Below the pieces are notes generated by a model. It was not told the DNA's origin. It did not search any database and saw only the letters and a program-made list of their open reading frames with translations. A program made the position numbers and the translations under genes. DNA of 16,442 nt from SAR116 cluster bacterium (lineage in GTDB: Bacteria; Pseudomonadota; Alphaproteobacteria; Puniceispirillales; Puniceispirillaceae): assembly GCA_004213025.1 (NCBI GenBank), contig SHBC01000016.1:1-16442 (forward strand), in the 5' to 3' direction. Shown here in pieces: positions 7,496 to 15,070 of this stretch. Numbering within the stretch: the first letter of the stretch is position 1; each line of letters starts with the position of its first letter.

Positions 7496-8825
7496 GCGCG
7501 CCTCCCGTAGCGGTGGCGGTGGCGAGTCGTCTTGCGATGGCGCAGAAGGCGTCACCGCGGTCACCGAAACTGTCAAACTGGTCGAATGAGGCGGCGGCGG
7601 GTGACAACAGGATCGTCGCCGTGCCGGCCGCGCCGATGGCGGCGCTGGCATCGGCAAAGGCGGCCGTTGTCGCGCTCTCAAGGTCGCCTGACAGTCTGAT
7701 CGGCACCTTGCCGTCCAACGTGCTGGCGAAATCGGCGGCGGAACTGCCGATGAGATAGGCGCGCCGTACATTCGCGGTGGCGCTGGCGGCGGGGCCGAGC
7801 CCGTCTTCCTTCGCCTCGCCGCCGGCAATCCAGTAAATGCTGTCATAGGCGGCAAGCGCGCAGGCCGCGGCAACACCGTTGGTTGCCTTGGAATCATTGA
7901 TGAAGGCGACGCCCTCATGCTGTGCTACATGCTGCATCCGGTGCGGCAGGCCGGCGAAATCACCCATGCCGGCGGCGATGTCGGCCTCGCTTACCCCCAG
8001 ATGCCGAAGGCAGGCCGCGGCGGCGGCGGCGTTGATGGCATTATGCGGACCGGCAAGGGCCGGTGACAGATTTCCATCGGTGGGAAGGTCATCCGCGCTG
8101 ACCGTCACGGCGGTGCCGCCACGTGCCAGAAAGTCTGCGGCAAGCTGGCCAACCGGCCCGTTACCCTCGCCAAATATAGCCAGGCCATGCGGCGGCAGGG
8201 CAGACAGGATGCGCGCCTTGGCGGCGACATAGCCGTCCATGCCGCCATGCCGGTCGAGATGGTCCGGCGTGACGTTGAGAAGAAGCGCAACATCGGCGTG
8301 AAGCGATGGCGTTGTTTCAAGCTGGTATGAAGACAGCTCCAGCACGATCACCCCGTCCGGGCCGGCGTCATCCAGATTGCAGGCGGCATCGCCGATATTG
8401 CCGCCGACACTGACCGCGATCCCGGCTGTCCGCAGGCAGTGGCCAATCAGCGCCGTTGTCGTCGATTTGCCGTTCGTGCCGGTGATGGCGACAAGCCGCG
8501 CCTTTGGTGCGGCGCGCATTGCCAGTTCAATCTCGCTGATGATCTCGACATCGGCCGCCAAGGCGCGTGCCGCCGCCGGATGCGGGGCAGGGTGGTCATG
8601 CGGGATGCCGGGGCTGATCACCATGGTGTCAAGCCCGTCCCATGGCCAGTCCTGCCAATGCGCCGGTATGGCGTTGGCAGGCAGATCATCCGGCGCCGCC
8701 CGCCCGTCATCATGCAGCCAGCATTTGGCGCCAGCCGCGGCGAGACCGCGCGCCGCCGCCATGCCGGACAGGCCGAGACCAAGGATCCCGACCTTTCTGC
8801 CTGACATGGAATGCGGAACGAGCAT
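7488..8825 (-). CDS. murD: UDP-N-acetylmuramoyl-L-alanine--D-glutamate ligase MurD
   Basis: Second Mur ligase: ATP-dependent addition of D-glutamate. 445 aa. Seen: N-terminal Rossmann-like domain GILGLGLSGMAAA (13-25), SPGIP (71-75), P-loop ITGTNGKSTTT (114-124), LELSSYQLE (162-170), NVTPDHLDRHG (184-194), the lysine expected to be carbamylated in AAKARIL (K203), DSKATN in the central domain, IAGGEAKEDG, and the C-terminal LLSPAAASFDQF...RGDAF block that binds D-Glu. The ATG at 8823-8825 lies after an 11-bp gap from mraY, with only a weak GGGG 8 nt upstream. A second ATG 18 nt inside (MSGRKVG) would also keep the whole Rossmann motif but has no ribosome site, so I keep the first. The C-terminal end is Ala/Thr-rich. 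Confidence 0.96.
   Translation of the reverse strand: MLVPHSMSGRKVGILGLGLSGMAAARGLAAAGAKCWLHDDGRAAPDDLPANAIPAHWQDWPWDGLDTMVISPGIPHDHPAPHPAAARALAADVEIISEIELAMRAAPKARLVAITGTNGKSTTTALIGHCLRTAGIAVSVGGNIGDAACNLDDAGPDGVIVLELSSYQLETTPSLHADVALLLNVTPDHLDRHGGMDGYVAAKARILSALPPHGLAIFGEGNGPVGQLAADFLARGGTAVTVSADDLPTDGNLSPALAGPHNAINAAAAAACLRHLGVSEADIAAGMGDFAGLPHRMQHVAQHEGVAFINDSKATNGVAAACALAAYDSIYWIAGGEAKEDGLGPAASATANVRRAYLIGSSAADFASTLDGKVPIRLSGDLESATTAAFADASAAIGAAGTATILLSPAAASFDQFDSFGDRGDAFCAIARRLATATATGGAHA
7501..7506 (-). promoter_or_regulatory. Shine-Dalgarno of ftsW
   Basis: GGGAGG on the minus strand inside the 3' end of murD, 5 nt before the ATG at 7495. It decides the ftsW start against the much longer in-frame extension. 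Confidence 0.75.
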
Positions 8826-8836
8826 GAAGATGACCC

Positions 8837-9925
8837 CTAGCGAAGCTTCAACGATGACAGGCCGGCCAGCGCCAGCACGACGGCGATGATCCAGAACCGG
8901 ATGACGATGGTTGATTCAGCCCAGCCCTTGCGCTCGAAATGATGGTGCAACGGCGCCATCAGGAAGATCCGCTTGCCGGTGAGCTTGAATGAGGCGACCT
9001 GCAGGATGACCGACAGGGTCTCGACAACGAACAGGCCGCCGGTGATGGCAAGCACCAGCTCATGCCGTGTCGCCACCGACATCGCGCCAAGCGCGCCGCC
9101 AAGCGCCAGTGATCCCGTATCACCCATGAAGACGCGCGCCGGTGGGGCGTTGAACCACAGAAAGCCGAGCCCGGCGCCAAGCAGCGCGCCGCACATCACC
9201 GCCAGATCACCGGTGCCGGGAACATAGTTGATCTGCAGGTAGCTGGCGAAATTGACGTTGCCGGCGAGATAGGCAATCAGGCCAAAACAGGCGGCGACAA
9301 TCATCACCGGCACGATGGCCAGCCCGTCAAGACCGTCGGTCAGGTTGACCGCGTTCGAGGCGCCGACAATCACCACCATCGCGAAGGGTACATAGAACAG
9401 CCCCAGCGAAATCAGCGTGTCCTTGAAGAAGGGAACAGCCACGCCATAGCGAAGCTGGGCCGGCGACAATTCGATCAGCGCCAGCGTCGCGATGAAGGCA
9501 ACGCCAAGCTGCAGCACCAGCTTCATCCGCCCTGACATGCCGTGATGCGAGCGGCGGCGCAGCTTCATCCAGTCATCGACCGACCCGACCGCCCCAAAGC
9601 TGAGCGCGACAAGCAGAACCGGCCACAGATAGGGGTTTGACAGCGGCATCCACAGCAATGTCGACAGGGCGAATGCCCCCAGGATCAGCAACCCGCCCAT
9701 GGTCGGCGTCCCGATCTTTGTCACAAGATGCGATTCCGGCCCGTCGGCGCGGATTGGTTGGCCCTCGACCTGATGGTTTTTCAGCCAGCGGATCAGCGCC
9801 GGGCCGAACATCAGGCTGACGATCAGCGCGGTAATCGTCGCGCCGCCGGTCCGGAAGGTGATGTAACGGAACAGGTTGAACAACTGATACTGGTCCGACA
9901 ATGGCACAAGAAGGTCAGGCAGCAT
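8837..9925 (-). CDS. mraY: Phospho-N-acetylmuramoyl-pentapeptide-transferase MraY (lipid I synthase)
   Basis: Polytopic inner-membrane enzyme that transfers phospho-MurNAc-pentapeptide to undecaprenyl phosphate. 362 aa, close to the E. coli length. Seen: about ten hydrophobic segments, [25 protein letters not shown] (54-78), the catalytic Asp pair VDDW (116-119, D117/D118), [13 protein letters not shown] (191-203), [12 protein letters not shown] (266-277) with catalytic Asp269, and [11 protein letters not shown] (325-335). The frame is open for 46 more codons upstream, with an ATG at 9938-9940. I chose the ATG at 9923-9925 because GGAGGTG sits 6 nt before it and forms part of the upstream ATG's own codons. 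The start overlaps murF by 11 nt. The product is the only lipid-carrier transferase in the window and feeds MurG. Confidence 0.96.
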   Translation of the reverse strand: MLPDLLVPLSDQYQLFNLFRYITFRTGGATITALIVSLMFGPALIRWLKNHQVEGQPIRADGPESHLVTKIGTPTMGGLLILGAFALSTLLWMPLSNPYLWPVLLVALSFGAVGSVDDWMKLRRRSHHGMSGRMKLVLQLGVAFIATLALIELSPAQLRYGVAVPFFKDTLISLGLFYVPFAMVVIVGASNAVNLTDGLDGLAIVPVMIVAACFGLIAYLAGNVNFASYLQINYVPGTGDLAVMCGALLGAGLGFLWFNAPPARVFMGDTGSLALGGALGAMSVATRHELVLAITGGLFVVETLSVILQVASFKLTGKRIFLMAPLHHHFERKGWAESTIVIRFWIIAVVLALAGLSSLKLR

Positions 9926-11372
9926 GTGATGCACCTCCATTGGCGCCCGTTGGTGCGGAGAACCCGTCGAGGATTGCCGCGGCGACACGCCAGGCGCCGG
10001 ACCCGTTCGATCCCTTGATGAAGACCCGGTCATCGTCACGAAGCGCGGCCCGCAGCGCGGCAATTGCCAGGTCGGGCGTGTCGACGGCGTGATGGTCGAT
10101 GCCGCCGGGAAGCGATGACGCCATTTCGGCCATCATCGGCCCGATGGTGATCAGCATGCGCGGGTGCAGCGCGGCGATGGCCGGGGCGAGGGCGGCATGT
10201 GCGGCCGCGCCGGCATCGCCGAGTTCAAGCATGTCCGACAACACGATGATCTGCGGTGGCGTTGCGGCAATCATTGTGAAGGCGGCCTTCATCGAGGCCG
10301 GCCCGGCGTTATAGCTGTCGTCGATTAAAATTATCGTCGTGCTATCAAAGACGCCGCTGGAGATCGCGCCGCGACCAGGCATTTCACTGAAATCATTCAG
10401 GGATTCCGCAGCCTGCTTGACGTCCAGATCCAGCGCTGCCACCGCCGCCAGCATGGCCATGGCGTTGTGCGCCCAATGCTGGCCACGCGTGCCCATCCGG
10501 AAGGCGAGACCGGTTCCCAGAATATCCGCCCTGACATTCGTCCCGGCATCATCAGTCATAAGGTCGAGGAGACGTGCCTCGGCGCTGGCGTCGGTGCCAA
10601 AACCGATGGTCCGGCCGGCGCCGGCATTGCTGGCACGGCTGGAAAGGAATGTGAAATACGCATCATCGGCGTTCAGGATGGCGGTGCCGCCAGCTGTCAG
10701 CCCGTCGAAGATTTCGGCCTTGGCGGCGGCAATGTCATCAAGACTGTCGAAAAACCCGGCATGGCTGTCGGCAATGCGCGTGATGACCGCGATATCGGGC
10801 TGGGCGAGGGTGCTGAGCGTCCGGATTTCCCCCGGCGCGTTCATGCCAATTTCCTGCACGGCGGCAAGCGGCGCGTCGGGAAGCGCCGCCAGCGTCAGCG
10901 GCACGCCAAGATGATTGTTGAAGCTGGCGCGGTTGGCATGGCATCCGCCAAGACGGCGCAGCATATGGGCCAGCATTTCCTTGCTTCCGGTCTTGCCGAC
11001 CGAGCCGGTTATGGCCACCAGATGACCACCGGCCATACGGTGCGCCGCCCGGCCAAAGGCGCCAAGCCTGGCCAGTGCGGCCTCGACATCGTCAACCATC
11101 AACAGCGGGCACGGCAGGGGGCGGGGCAGGGTGCCGGGATCGCGCGACACCAGCGCCGCGGCGGCGCCAGCGGCACCGGCGGCGGCGATATAATCATGGC
11201 CATCCGTGTGCTGCCCGGCGAGTGCGGCGAACAGTGTGCCTGGCGTACAGAGCCGGCTGTCGATCTCGACTGCGGTGACGGTCAGCTCGCCAGCTGGCAT
11301 CAACCAGGTGCCTTCAACCCGGCGGGCCAGTTCCCCGGCATCGATCTTCATCCCCGGCGTGGCGGCATTCAT
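9915..11372 (-). CDS. murF: UDP-N-acetylmuramoyl-tripeptide--D-alanyl-D-alanine ligase MurF
   Basis: Last cytoplasmic Mur ligase: adds the D-Ala-D-Ala made by Ddl to give UDP-MurNAc-pentapeptide. 485 aa. Seen: N-terminal domain with VEIDSR (35-40) and the [15 protein letters not shown] block (47-61), P-loop [12 protein letters not shown] (121-132), [10 protein letters not shown] (152-161), [10 protein letters not shown] (174-183), the AAAKAEIF segment (215-222), [15 protein letters not shown] (350-364), [10 protein letters not shown], and KGSNGSGAW near the C-terminus. The usual DxYNANP motif has Gly in place of the second Asn (G357). The ATG at 11370-11372 overlaps the murE stop as ATGA and has GGAGG 6 nt upstream; an internal ATG (MKIDAGE, residue 8) has no such site. 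Codons 347-349 (ATA ATT TTA) are unusually AT-rich for this gene. Confidence 0.96.
   Translation of the reverse strand: MNAATPGMKIDAGELARRVEGTWLMPAGELTVTAVEIDSRLCTPGTLFAALAGQHTDGHDYIAAAGAAGAAAALVSRDPGTLPRPLPCPLLMVDDVEAALARLGAFGRAAHRMAGGHLVAITGSVGKTGSKEMLAHMLRRLGGCHANRASFNNHLGVPLTLAALPDAPLAAVQEIGMNAPGEIRTLSTLAQPDIAVITRIADSHAGFFDSLDDIAAAKAEIFDGLTAGGTAILNADDAYFTFLSSRASNAGAGRTIGFGTDASAEARLLDLMTDDAGTNVRADILGTGLAFRMGTRGQHWAHNAMAMLAAVAALDLDVKQAAESLNDFSEMPGRGAISSGVFDSTTIILIDDSYNAGPASMKAAFTMIAATPPQIIVLSDMLELGDAGAAAHAALAPAIAALHPRMLITIGPMMAEMASSLPGGIDHHAVDTPDLAIAALRAALRDDDRVFIKGSNGSGAWRVAAAILDGFSAPTGANGGASHAA
9932..9938 (-). promoter_or_regulatory. Shine-Dalgarno of mraY
   Basis: GGAGGTG on the minus strand, 6 nt before the mraY ATG at 9925 and inside the last codons of murF. 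It overlaps the in-frame ATG at 9940, which makes the downstream ATG the likely start. Confidence 0.8.
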
Positions 11373-12898
11373 GCGTCGCCTCCATCGGCTGTCAGCCTGC
11401 GGATGGCATTACGGGCGACGCTGGAATCGCTGAAAGGCAGGGTCTCGCTGCCAACAAGCTGGACACTTTCATGCCCCTTGCCGGCAATCAGCAGCACATC
11501 ATCGGCGTTCAGATCACGCATGGCGGATGCGATGGCTTCACCACGGTCAGGAATCTCAATGGCATTCGGGCAGTTTTCGATAATCGCGGTGCGGATCGCC
11601 GCGGCATCCTCAGAGCGCGGATTGTCGTCGGTGACATAGACAAGATCGGCATGCCTGTGGGCGGTGCTGCCCATCATCGGGCGCTTGCCGGCGTCACGGT
11701 CACCTCCGGCGCCAAAAACCACGGCAAGGCGGCCGCGCGTTTCGGGCCGAAGCGCCTTCAACGCCGATTCCAGCGCGTCGGGTGTGTGCGCATAATCGAC
11801 AACCACCCTGGCACCGGCAGGATGACCTGAGACAAGCTGCATACGGCCCTCGGCACCGGTGACATAGGGAAGTGCCCAGAGTGAGTCATGCAGTGGCAGG
11901 CCGCTGGCATGCGCCATTACCGCCGCGGTCACGGCGTTCACCGCCTGGAAGGTGCCGGCAAGCGCCATCGGGATGCACAGGCTCTTGCCGTCATGCTCGA
12001 CTGTCACATCAAGGCCGAAATCCATGGCGATGACGCTACTGATCCGGAAATTGGCGGATTTATGACTGCCGACAGTCAGGATGACCCGGTCCTGCGGGGC
12101 AAGGTTGCGCATCATCTCGTCAAGCCGCGCGCCATAGGGGTCGTCGATATTGATCACCGCGCTGCCGCCCGGCATCAGAAGTTCGGTAAACAGACGCGCC
12201 TTGGCGGCGAAATAGGCCTCCATGTCGGTATGGTGATCAAGATGATCGCGGCTCAGATTGGTAAAGCCGGCAACATGGATCTTCAGACCGTCAAGGCGAT
12301 GCTGGGCGAGGCCATGGCTGCTTGCCTCCAGCGCCAGATGCGTGATGCCGGCGCTGCAGATCGGCTGTAGCGCGGCGTGAAGGCTGACCGCGTCTGGTGT
12401 TGTCAGCGAGGGCAGGCCAAGCATCCGTCCCTGCATCGTGCGCGGGTCCGGCCCCTGCAGCCCCAGCGTGCCGATCGAGGCGGCGTCCCAGGTGGCGCGG
12501 CGCCAGATCTGGCGGATGAAGTCAACCGTCGATGTCTTGCCATTGGTGCCGGTAACAGCGGCGATCATGCCTGGCTGGCGGCGCCAGAAGCGCGCGGCAG
12601 CAAGGGCCAGTTCGTGGCGCGGTGACGGGCATGTCAGGACCGGCACGCCGCTGGCGGCGATGGCCTCCAGCGCGGTGTCCAGCGGACGGCCATCGGTCAG
12701 AATGGCGGCGGCGCCGGACTCGACGGCGGCGGCGGCGAAGTCGCGCCCGTCAGCGTGGCTGCCGGCAAAGGCGGCAAACAGAAACCCCTTGCCGGCCTGG
12801 CGTGAATCGCTGCCAAGGCCGGTAATCTCCAGCGCGGCAATCTCTGCCGCGCGTGGATGCGCCATCGTCGGGCCGGGGATCAGATCAGAAAGATGCAA
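11369..12898 (-). CDS. murE: UDP-N-acetylmuramoyl-tripeptide synthetase MurE, meso-diaminopimelate type, TTG start
   Basis: Third Mur ligase: adds the third amino acid to UDP-MurNAc-L-Ala-D-Glu. 509 aa from a TTG start. Seen: N-terminal HLSDLIPG as in many MurE proteins, SDSRQ, P-loop TGTNGKTST (116-124), LTTPDA (166-171), EASSHGL, the FTNLSRDHLDHH block, AAKARLF with the carbamylated lysine K233, VVVDYAHTPDALESAL, GAGGDRDAGKRP, DNPR (425-428) and AGKGHE. DNPR is the known signature for meso-diaminopimelate; lysine-adding enzymes differ there. No ATG fits the start: the first internal ATG (12865, MAHPR) has no ribosome site and removes conserved residues, and upstream ATGs give an unrelated 62-residue extension inside ftsI. 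The TTG at 12896-12898 has AAGGAGG 9 nt before it and overlaps ftsI by 14 nt. Confidence 0.95.
   Translation of the reverse strand: MHLSDLIPGPTMAHPRAAEIAALEITGLGSDSRQAGKGFLFAAFAGSHADGRDFAAAAVESGAAAILTDGRPLDTALEAIAASGVPVLTCPSPRHELALAAARFWRRQPGMIAAVTGTNGKTSTVDFIRQIWRRATWDAASIGTLGLQGPDPRTMQGRMLGLPSLTTPDAVSLHAALQPICSAGITHLALEASSHGLAQHRLDGLKIHVAGFTNLSRDHLDHHTDMEAYFAAKARLFTELLMPGGSAVINIDDPYGARLDEMMRNLAPQDRVILTVGSHKSANFRISSVIAMDFGLDVTVEHDGKSLCIPMALAGTFQAVNAVTAAVMAHASGLPLHDSLWALPYVTGAEGRMQLVSGHPAGARVVVDYAHTPDALESALKALRPETRGRLAVVFGAGGDRDAGKRPMMGSTAHRHADLVYVTDDNPRSEDAAAIRTAIIENCPNAIEIPDRGEAIASAMRDLNADDVLLIAGKGHESVQLVGSETLPFSDSSVARNAIRRLTADGGDA
11379..11383 (-). promoter_or_regulatory. Shine-Dalgarno of murF
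   Basis: GGAGG on the minus strand, inside the last codons of murE (GGDA region), 6 nt before the murF ATG at 11372. It favours this ATG over the one seven codons inside. Confidence 0.7.
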
Positions 12899-14642
12899 GG
12901 GTTTTTTCCTCCTTTCCGATCTTGAAGTCCAGCCGCAGTTTCCGGCGAATTTCGGGCGCTTTTTCGTCAACAGGATGAATTCCGAGCAATGGCGCCGCAT
13001 TCTGGATGATGTGGCGCGCCGCCGGGGCCGCCACCCAGCCGCCGGTGGCATAGCCGTAGGAATGCTTCTGTCCTTTCGGCTCATCCACCATCACCACCAG
13101 CACATAGCGCGGGTCATGAACCGGGAAGGTGGCGGCAAAACTGGCGATGTTGCGGTCCTTGTAATAGCCGCCCTCGGGACGGATTTTCTCGGTGGTGCCG
13201 GTCTTGCCGCCAACCATGTAGCCGCGCGCCTCGGCATAGTTGCCGGTGCCGTCCGGATGCTTGACGACAAGCCGCATCATCGAACGCACGGCGCGGGTGG
13301 TCTCGTCGGAAAATACCAGCTCGCGAACCGGTTGATCGCCTGACTGATTGGCGGACTGATCGCCTGACTGATTGCCGGACTGGCGGCGCAGCAGCGTCGG
13401 CGCGGTCCACAGCCCGCTGCCGCTGGCGGTGGCAACGGCGGCGGCCAGATGCAGCGGCGTCACCGAGATGCCATGGCCATAGGAAATGGTGGCAATCTCG
13501 GACTGCCGCCAGGATCGTGGCAGCAATGGTTTCGCTGTCTCGGGAATTTCGATTGGCAGCCGGTCGAACATGCCAAGCTGGCGAAGATAGTATTTCTGGG
13601 TCTCGGCGCCGATTTCGGCCGCCATCCTGGCCGACCCGATATTCGATGACAGTACGAGAATTTCCGGCACCGTCAGCGGCCAGTCATAGACATGGAAGTC
13701 GCTGATGCGATGGCCGCCAACGCGAAGCGGCTTGGCAACCTCATAGCGCCGGTCGAGCGTCGTCGTCTTCGACTCCAGCGCCATCGCCGTGTTCAGGACC
13801 TTGAAGGTCGAGCCCATCTCATACAGGCCGAGTGTCGCCCGGTTGAACCTGGTATCGGCGTCGGTGGTGCCGAAATGATTCGGGTTGAAATCGGGAAGCG
13901 AGACCAGCGCCAGCACCTCGCCGCTGGCGATATCAAGCATCACACCGGCGCCGCCAATTGCCTGAAATATCTGAATTTGCCTGTTGATTTCACGTGCGAC
14001 AATGGCCTGGATGCCAGCATCGATCGACAGCGTGACATCATCGCCGCTGGCAAGCCGGGCATCCAGCGATTTTTCCACCCCGGCAAGGCCGTTATTGTCG
14101 GGGTCGACCTGGCCAAGGATATGCGCTGCCAGCCGGCCGCTCGGATAGGCGCGGAGCGTGCTCTTGCGGAAATGGATTCCGGGGATGCCGAGATTGAGGA
14201 TTTCGGCATGCCGTGCCGGGGTCAGCTTGCGGTCAAGCTCGACATAGCGGGTCTCCTTTGTCAGCAGCCTTGTCAGCGCCGCCACGTCATGGCGCGCCAG
14301 CAGGGGGGCCAGCGCGCGCGCCGCCGCGGCCGGGTCCATGATCTCGCCGGGGTCGGCATGAAGCACGGTGATCGGAAGGTTGGTTGCCAGCAGCCGGCCC
14401 TTGCGGTCCAGAATCTGGCCGCGTTCGGCTTTTGGCGGCGGCACGATCCCGGCGGTGCGGGCATTCGCATCGTCGGTGGCAAGAAACATCACCCGCGCGG
14501 CGATGGCCGCGAACACCGCCAGCACCGCCACGGCGGAGATCACCAGCCGCACCTCGGCGATGCGGCGTGAGCGCGCCGGGTCCGGGCGGGCCGGCAGGAC
14601 AAGGGCGCGAAGGCGCGATGTGATGCTGACGGGCTGGCTCAT
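12885..14642 (-). CDS. ftsI: Septal peptidoglycan D,D-transpeptidase FtsI (PBP3, class B PBP)
   Basis: Bitopic inner-membrane penicillin-binding protein that cross-links septal peptidoglycan with FtsW. 585 aa. Seen: a basic cytoplasmic tail, one membrane segment (about 31-55), the pedestal domain starting near RGQILDRKGRLLATNLP (74-90), with GRLAAHILGQV (169-179) and GLAGVEKSLD (185-194), then the transpeptidase domain with SxxK GSTFK (277-281, Ser278), SxN SSN (332-334) and KTG (480-482). GHGISVTPLHLA (389-400) is also typical. Odd: residues 421-436 are four copies of a Gln-Ser-Gly/Ala-Asn/Asp unit between SxN and KTG, coded by a DNA tandem repeat. The ATG at 14640-14642 overlaps the ftsL stop as ATGA; its ribosome site is weak (GAGGG 11 nt upstream), so translation probably depends on ftsL. 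Confidence 0.96.
   Translation of the reverse strand: MSQPVSITSRLRALVLPARPDPARSRRIAEVRLVISAVAVLAVFAAIAARVMFLATDDANARTAGIVPPPKAERGQILDRKGRLLATNLPITVLHADPGEIMDPAAAARALAPLLARHDVAALTRLLTKETRYVELDRKLTPARHAEILNLGIPGIHFRKSTLRAYPSGRLAAHILGQVDPDNNGLAGVEKSLDARLASGDDVTLSIDAGIQAIVAREINRQIQIFQAIGGAGVMLDIASGEVLALVSLPDFNPNHFGTTDADTRFNRATLGLYEMGSTFKVLNTAMALESKTTTLDRRYEVAKPLRVGGHRISDFHVYDWPLTVPEILVLSSNIGSARMAAEIGAETQKYYLRQLGMFDRLPIEIPETAKPLLPRSWRQSEIATISYGHGISVTPLHLAAAVATASGSGLWTAPTLLRRQSGNQSGDQSANQSGDQPVRELVFSDETTRAVRSMMRLVVKHPDGTGNYAEARGYMVGGKTGTTEKIRPEGGYYKDRNIASFAATFPVHDPRYVLVVMVDEPKGQKHSYGYATGGWVAAPAARHIIQNAAPLLGIHPVDEKAPEIRRKLRLDFKIGKEEKTLASF
12908..12914 (-). promoter_or_regulatory. Strong Shine-Dalgarno of murE, inside ftsI
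   Basis: AAGGAGG followed by six A, 9 nt before the TTG at 12898. It is encoded by the Gly-Lys-Glu-Glu-Lys codons near the FtsI C-terminus. It is the most complete anti-16S match I saw in the window, and it decides the murE start. Confidence 0.8.
13335..13382 (-). repeat. Tandem repeat in ftsI: two 24-bp units, or four 12-bp subunits
   Basis: Two adjacent 24-bp copies, 13359-13382 and 13335-13358, differ at a single base (Gly codon GGC against Ala codon GCC). Each is itself two related 12-bp halves starting with CAGTC. Because 12 is a multiple of three, the frame is kept and FtsI gains a hydrophilic Q-S-x-N/D run (residues 421-436). The near identity of the 24-bp copies, including alternating TCC/TCA serine codons, points to recent duplication. 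Confidence 0.9.
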
Positions 14643-15070
14643 TGCGGCGTGATCCCTCGCTTCTGGAGGGTGACGCGGTCATCCGGCGTGGCGGCGATTT
14701 TTGTCAGATCGCGCGTCAGATCTGTTGGCGGCGTTTCCGGTTCCGGCGGCAGCAGGGTGATCACCCCGACATCGGCCACCGGATCGTTGAAGGTCGGCAG
14801 GATGCGCATCGGGATGGCGTCTATCGGCAGCACCCGGTCTTCCGGGATGGGCTGCATTTCCAGCAGCCTGTTGGACAGTTCCAGAACCCGCTCCGGACGT
14901 GACAGATGCGCCCATTCAGCCTCGAGAACGGAGATTTCACGCTCGGCCGACCTGATATCGCGTTCCAGCGCCAGCAATTCGCCCTCGCGCCGGTCGATGC
15001 CGATCTTCACCTGATAGAGCGTGGTGCCGAGAATGGCGGTCAGCACGCTGGCAAGAAGGATCATGCGCAT
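14639..15070 (-). CDS. ftsL: Cell division protein FtsL
   Basis: Small bitopic divisome protein that forms a periplasmic complex with FtsB and FtsQ and activates FtsWI. 143 aa. Seen: an almost absent cytoplasmic part, one membrane segment (about 3-20), a predicted coiled coil (about 24-57) rich in Glu, Arg and Leu, the FtsL-like SRPERVLELSNRLLEMQPI segment (57-75), then a proline-rich C-terminal region (about 105-143). FtsL proteins share little sequence, so the call rests on this layout plus position between rsmH and ftsI. The ATG at 15068-15070 has GGAGG 6 nt upstream and overlaps rsmH by 10 nt. The next ATG (15064) gives an ATGA overlap but has 12 nt spacing. Confidence 0.92.
   Translation of the reverse strand: MRMILLASVLTAILGTTLYQVKIGIDRREGELLALERDIRSAEREISVLEAEWAHLSRPERVLELSNRLLEMQPIPEDRVLPIDAIPMRILPTFNDPVADVGVITLLPPEPETPPTDLTRDLTKIAATPDDRVTLQKRGITPQ

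Noticed and set aside
7496..7918. Possible 141-residue N-terminal extension of FtsW.
   Set aside because: The extension is Pro/Arg/Ser-rich, lies wholly inside murD in another frame, and FtsW has a good ATG with GGGAGG at 7495.
10467..11639. A 390-codon plus-strand open frame opposite murF and the end of murE.
   Set aside because: Antisense shadow in GC-rich coding DNA; no domain and no ribosome site that stands out.
12899..12907. Possible ribosomal frameshift site at the six-A run after the murE SD, which could fuse FtsI to MurE.
   Set aside because: The A-AAA-AAC heptamer is not in the phase needed for -1 slippage in the ftsI frame, -1 would not enter the murE frame, and MurE has its own start.
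12899..13084. Possible 62-residue N-terminal extension of MurE.
   Set aside because: It lies inside ftsI, is basic and unlike any MurE, and the TTG with strong SD gives the normal family start.
13692..14570. A 292-codon plus-strand open frame opposite ftsI.
   Set aside because: The opposite strand encodes the FtsI pedestal and the start of the transpeptidase domain; the antisense product resembles nothing known.
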